Of a DNA stretch of 64,000 bases, positions 61,977-64,000 are shown piece after piece. The DNA lies in NCBI GenBank assembly GCA_009773565.1, contig WSXY01000003.1:62001-126000 (forward strand), in the 5' to 3' direction. The translations under genes were made by a program, and so were the position numbers. Source of the stretch: Actinomycetota bacterium. Lineage in GTDB: Bacteria > Actinomycetota > Coriobacteriia > Anaerosomatales > Anaerosomataceae. The notes under the pieces are model-generated. The model worked only from the letters and a program-made list of their open reading frames with translations, was not told the DNA's origin and did not search any database. Positions within the stretch are counted from its first letter, which is position 1; each line of letters begins with the position of its first letter.

Positions 61977-62500
61977 GCCGGCTCATCAAGTAAGGCGAGG
62001 AGTTCTTCCGCCCATCGTACGAACTCCTGCGGCCGACCTCTGTCGCGCAGTTGTTCCAGAGACTCGCGCGCTGCCGGACCGATCTCCTCGAGCGCTCCCA
62101 ACAAGGCGTGTGTGGCGTCACATGAAGCAAAGACCATCGGCAAGGTGTCCACAAAGACCGCTGCCGTGGCAGCGCCGCCACAACGGCCAAGCGCATGCGT
62201 GATCGTGAAGTACGTACCAGGTTGTCCGACGCCCCACCTCTGGAGAACGACCCTAAACCGCTCCAGCAAGGCACGCTCGACTTCCTCGTCCCGCCCGAAG
62301 CGTGCGAGCGCCAGGTTCGCCGCAAGCACCGGCGCTCTATCCTCGGCAATCAGCCCCCGCAGTATGGGAATCGCACGCGGATCACCACTCGCACCAAGCG
62401 AGTAGACAAGCGCCGTGCGAACGCCAGGGTCGGTCTTCGCGGACCTGATCCTGCGCACCATTGCGGCGAAGTCGTCGGTCGTCGGCTTCTTCTCGGTCAT
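61973..62500 (-). CDS. HEAT-repeat domain protein
   Basis: A 175-residue all-helical protein. Repeats: TDPGVRTALVYSLGASGDPRAIPILRGLIAE, VLAANLALARFGRDEEVERALLERF, GTYFTITHALGRCGGAATAAVFVD, and ATHALLGALEEIGPAARESLEQL, typical of HEAT/PBS-lyase-like scaffolds. Function unknown; the coupled 130-residue protein may be its partner. Confidence 0.72.
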   Translation of the reverse strand: MTEKKPTTDDFAAMVRRIRSAKTDPGVRTALVYSLGASGDPRAIPILRGLIAEDRAPVLAANLALARFGRDEEVERALLERFRVVLQRWGVGQPGTYFTITHALGRCGGAATAAVFVDTLPMVFASCDATHALLGALEEIGPAARESLEQLRDRGRPQEFVRWAEELLALLDEPA

Positions 62501-62585
62501 GTGAGCCTCCCACGGTCGAAGTACATCCGTGCCCCTACTTCAAGCCTACAGGGGAGGTCTGACATGATTGATCGAGCCGAGGTGC

Positions 62586-63473
62586 CTACTCTGCGTAAAG
62601 CCGCCAGAGCGCCTGCGTACCGAGTTCCGCGCCACCATCTTCGGCGAGACGCTCATAGAGGCGCTTTGCAAGGTCGAGCCCGGGCAGGTCGATGCCGGCG
62701 GTCTCAGCTTCGGCCAGCGCGATACGCAGGTCCTTCACAAAGTGCTTCACAAAGAAGCCGGGAGCGAAATCGTCTTGAAGGATCCGTAGACCGAGATTGC
62801 TCATCGACCAGGATCCGGCAGATCCTGCCGCAATTGCTGAATGCACGAGTGCGGGATCGAGACCCTGCCCCTTTGCGTAGACAAGCGCCTCGACGACGCC
62901 GAGCATCGTGCCGGCGATCGCAATCTGGTTGGCCATCTTCGTGTGCTGACCGGTGCCCGCCGGGCCCATGTGGGTCACCGTCTTACCCATGACCTCAAAG
63001 AGCGGCAGCGCGCGCTCAAAAGCCTCATTCTCGCCGCCGACCATGATCGTAAGACGAGCTTCGCGTGCTCCGATATCGCCGCCCGAAACAGGCGCATCAA
63101 GTGCAAGCACTCCTCGCGCAGCAGCAGCCTCGGCGATTCGCTTAGCGAGCGACGGTGTCGACGTGGTCATGTCGACAATGACCGACCCGCGAGGAGATCC
63201 TTGCACGATGCCACCCGGAGCGAGATAGATCTCCTCGACATCGGCAGGGTAGCCGACGATGGTGATCGTGATTTCAGCTCTCGATGCAGCCTCACCAGCG
63301 CTAAATGCCCAACTCGCACCGCGCGACAGCAGGTCCTCGGCCTTGCTCGCGGTCCGGCTGAACAGCACGAGTTGATATCCGGCGTCGAGAAGGTGTCCGG
63401 CCATCGAGCGACCCATCACGCCGAGACCGACGAATGCGACGGTGGGGAGCTGATTCGTCCCCGAACTCAGCAC
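62586..63473 (-). CDS. Beta-hydroxyacid dehydrogenase (3-hydroxyisobutyrate/tartronate semialdehyde reductase family)
   Basis: A 295-residue NAD(P)-dependent enzyme. Rossmann motif VAFVGLGVMGRSMAGHLLDAG, then VSGGDIGAREARLTIMVGG (substrate site), and the catalytic lysine in GTGQHTKMANQIAIAGTMLG; NLGLRILQDDFAPGFFVKHFVKDL later. This is the HIBADH/GlxR/GLYR1 family; the substrate (3-hydroxyisobutyrate, tartronate or succinic semialdehyde) is not readable. Start GTG 63473, with GAGG 7 bases upstream; it overlaps the preceding small gene by 7 bases. Confidence 0.9.
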   Translation of the reverse strand: MLSSGTNQLPTVAFVGLGVMGRSMAGHLLDAGYQLVLFSRTASKAEDLLSRGASWAFSAGEAASRAEITITIVGYPADVEEIYLAPGGIVQGSPRGSVIVDMTTSTPSLAKRIAEAAAARGVLALDAPVSGGDIGAREARLTIMVGGENEAFERALPLFEVMGKTVTHMGPAGTGQHTKMANQIAIAGTMLGVVEALVYAKGQGLDPALVHSAIAAGSAGSWSMSNLGLRILQDDFAPGFFVKHFVKDLRIALAEAETAGIDLPGLDLAKRLYERLAEDGGAELGTQALWRLYAE

Positions 63474-63703
63474 GTGCCCGCCTCACTACCGGTGCTCTTA
63501 TTCTGATGCGCGCCAACCGCCCAATCCGTGACGCCCGCCATACACGACGGACATGGATGCAGCGCGAGCACCTCGAGGGTGCTCAGCAACTCGACGTCTT
63601 CGTCAAGAATCGCGGGAACCAGGTGCGTGAACCGGTGACCGCATGCGTGGTCGACCTGCGCCGGACGCAACGAACCGGGTGCGTTATGAGTGTCAGATGC
63701 CAT
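63467..63703 (-). CDS. Small CGH...CPSC putative zinc-ribbon protein
   Basis: A 78-residue frame with VDHACGHRFTHLVP and, 25 residues later, LALHPCPSCMAG, the spacing of a small zinc ribbon. Its stop overlaps the start of the dehydrogenase by 7 bases, suggesting coupling. No good ribosome site precedes ATG 63703. Possibly real; function unknown. Confidence 0.45.
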   Translation of the reverse strand: MASDTHNAPGSLRPAQVDHACGHRFTHLVPAILDEDVELLSTLEVLALHPCPSCMAGVTDWAVGAHQNKSTGSEAGTC

Positions 63704-63735
63704 GCGACCAGTGTAGCGGAAAGCACCCCGGATGC

Positions 63736-64000
63736 TTAGGCCCTCAACGCCAGCGACACGAGGAAGACCAGCAACACGATAACAATCATCGCAACGTTCA
63801 CGCTCATGTCACGAGCGTAGCGCTGAATCGCACGCCGCGTCCCCACAATGCTTTCCTCGCCGAAATGATCCGCGGCGGGCCAACCCGCGCGTTCCTGTGT
63901 GACACCGGCGACCGCAAGTCGCGTAATGTCGGCTAGCCAGCGTGCGGACTTCTCGAGCCGGGTAAGCCCCTCGCTGCTGTACGCATGCAAGGTCGCTCCA
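63736..64000 (-). CDS. C-terminally membrane-anchored small protein (5' end outside window)
   Basis: The frame is open to the window edge, with a TTG at 63990 as a possible start. It encodes an amphipathic region (LTRLEKSARWLADITRLAVAG, then GTRRAIQRYARDMSVN) followed by a single C-terminal membrane helix VAMIVIVLLVFLVSLALRA. The role cannot be judged and the N-terminus may be missing. Confidence 0.5.
   Translation of the reverse strand, partial: GATLHAYSSEGLTRLEKSARWLADITRLAVAGVTQERAGWPAADHFGEESIVGTRRAIQRYARDMSVNVAMIVIVLLVFLVSLALRA

Overview
This 64 kb window is high-GC bacterial DNA, almost wall-to-wall genes, with frequent GTG/TTG starts and short Shine-Dalgarno-led operons. The gene set (cell-wall-binding repeat 2 protein, DegV pair, Rrf2 regulator, T-box leader, many membrane-anchored multihaem cytochromes, a putative Re-citrate synthase route) best fits an anaerobic actinomycete of the Coriobacteriia / OPB41-Anaerosomatales type. 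That placement is inference from gene content; no rRNA is present.

Layout. 1-8.9 kb (minus strand): N-terminal part of dnaE, a yerC-type TrpR-like regulator, a membrane protein, a secreted CWB2 wall protein, an FAH-family enzyme, then cimA, ilvE and leuB. 9.0-20.8 kb: two related electron-transfer modules. Module A (minus strand, 18.9 to 13.2 kb) runs TPR, NHL beta-propeller, secreted hexahaem cytochrome, 12-haem membrane cytochrome, second membrane cytochrome. Module B has paralogues of both membrane cytochromes (plus strand, 9.0-10.6 kb) facing paralogues of NHL and TPR (minus strand, 10.6-12.5 kb). leuD sits alone between the modules and an O-antigen-ligase-like gene flanks them. 20.9-31.6 kb (minus): leuC, leuA, serA, a class V aminotransferase, ilvC, ilvN, ilvB, ilvD, preceded by a leucine-type (CUC specifier) T-box leader. 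Together with cimA, leuD, leuB and ilvE this covers isoleucine (citramalate route), valine and leucine synthesis; the leu genes look like one operon split by the cytochrome modules.

32-38.2 kb (minus): an anchored beta-propeller, an isocitrate-dehydrogenase-like gene, an aconitase-type dehydratase pair and a homocitrate/Re-citrate-synthase-like gene, proposed to be an oxidative half-TCA route to 2-oxoglutarate. An AbrB-type/Doc toxin-antitoxin module on the opposite strand interrupts it. 38.4-46.7 kb: two GNATs, a GT4 glycosyltransferase, a NYN-OST-HTH protein, three type IV pilin-like proteins (one with Cna-B-like repeats) and a secreted DUF2680-like protein. 46.9-56.7 kb: cyclic 2,3-diphosphoglycerate synthetase-like gene, two DegV genes, a membrane phosphodiesterase, a flavoprotein, pncA-pncB and an MFS transporter. 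56.8-61.6 kb (plus): a methionine-rich leader peptide with a strong hairpin, then metY-metX-metW and cysK with an adjacent Rrf2 regulator. 61.6-64 kb: small unknown genes, a HEAT-repeat protein and a beta-hydroxyacid dehydrogenase.

The most interesting items are the hexahaem cytochrome, whose haem/histidine layout resembles the Geobacter nanowire cytochrome OmcS, within its duplicated NHL/TPR/cytochrome locus, and the methionine-rich attenuator-like leader. All calls come from reading the sequence; no database search was run.
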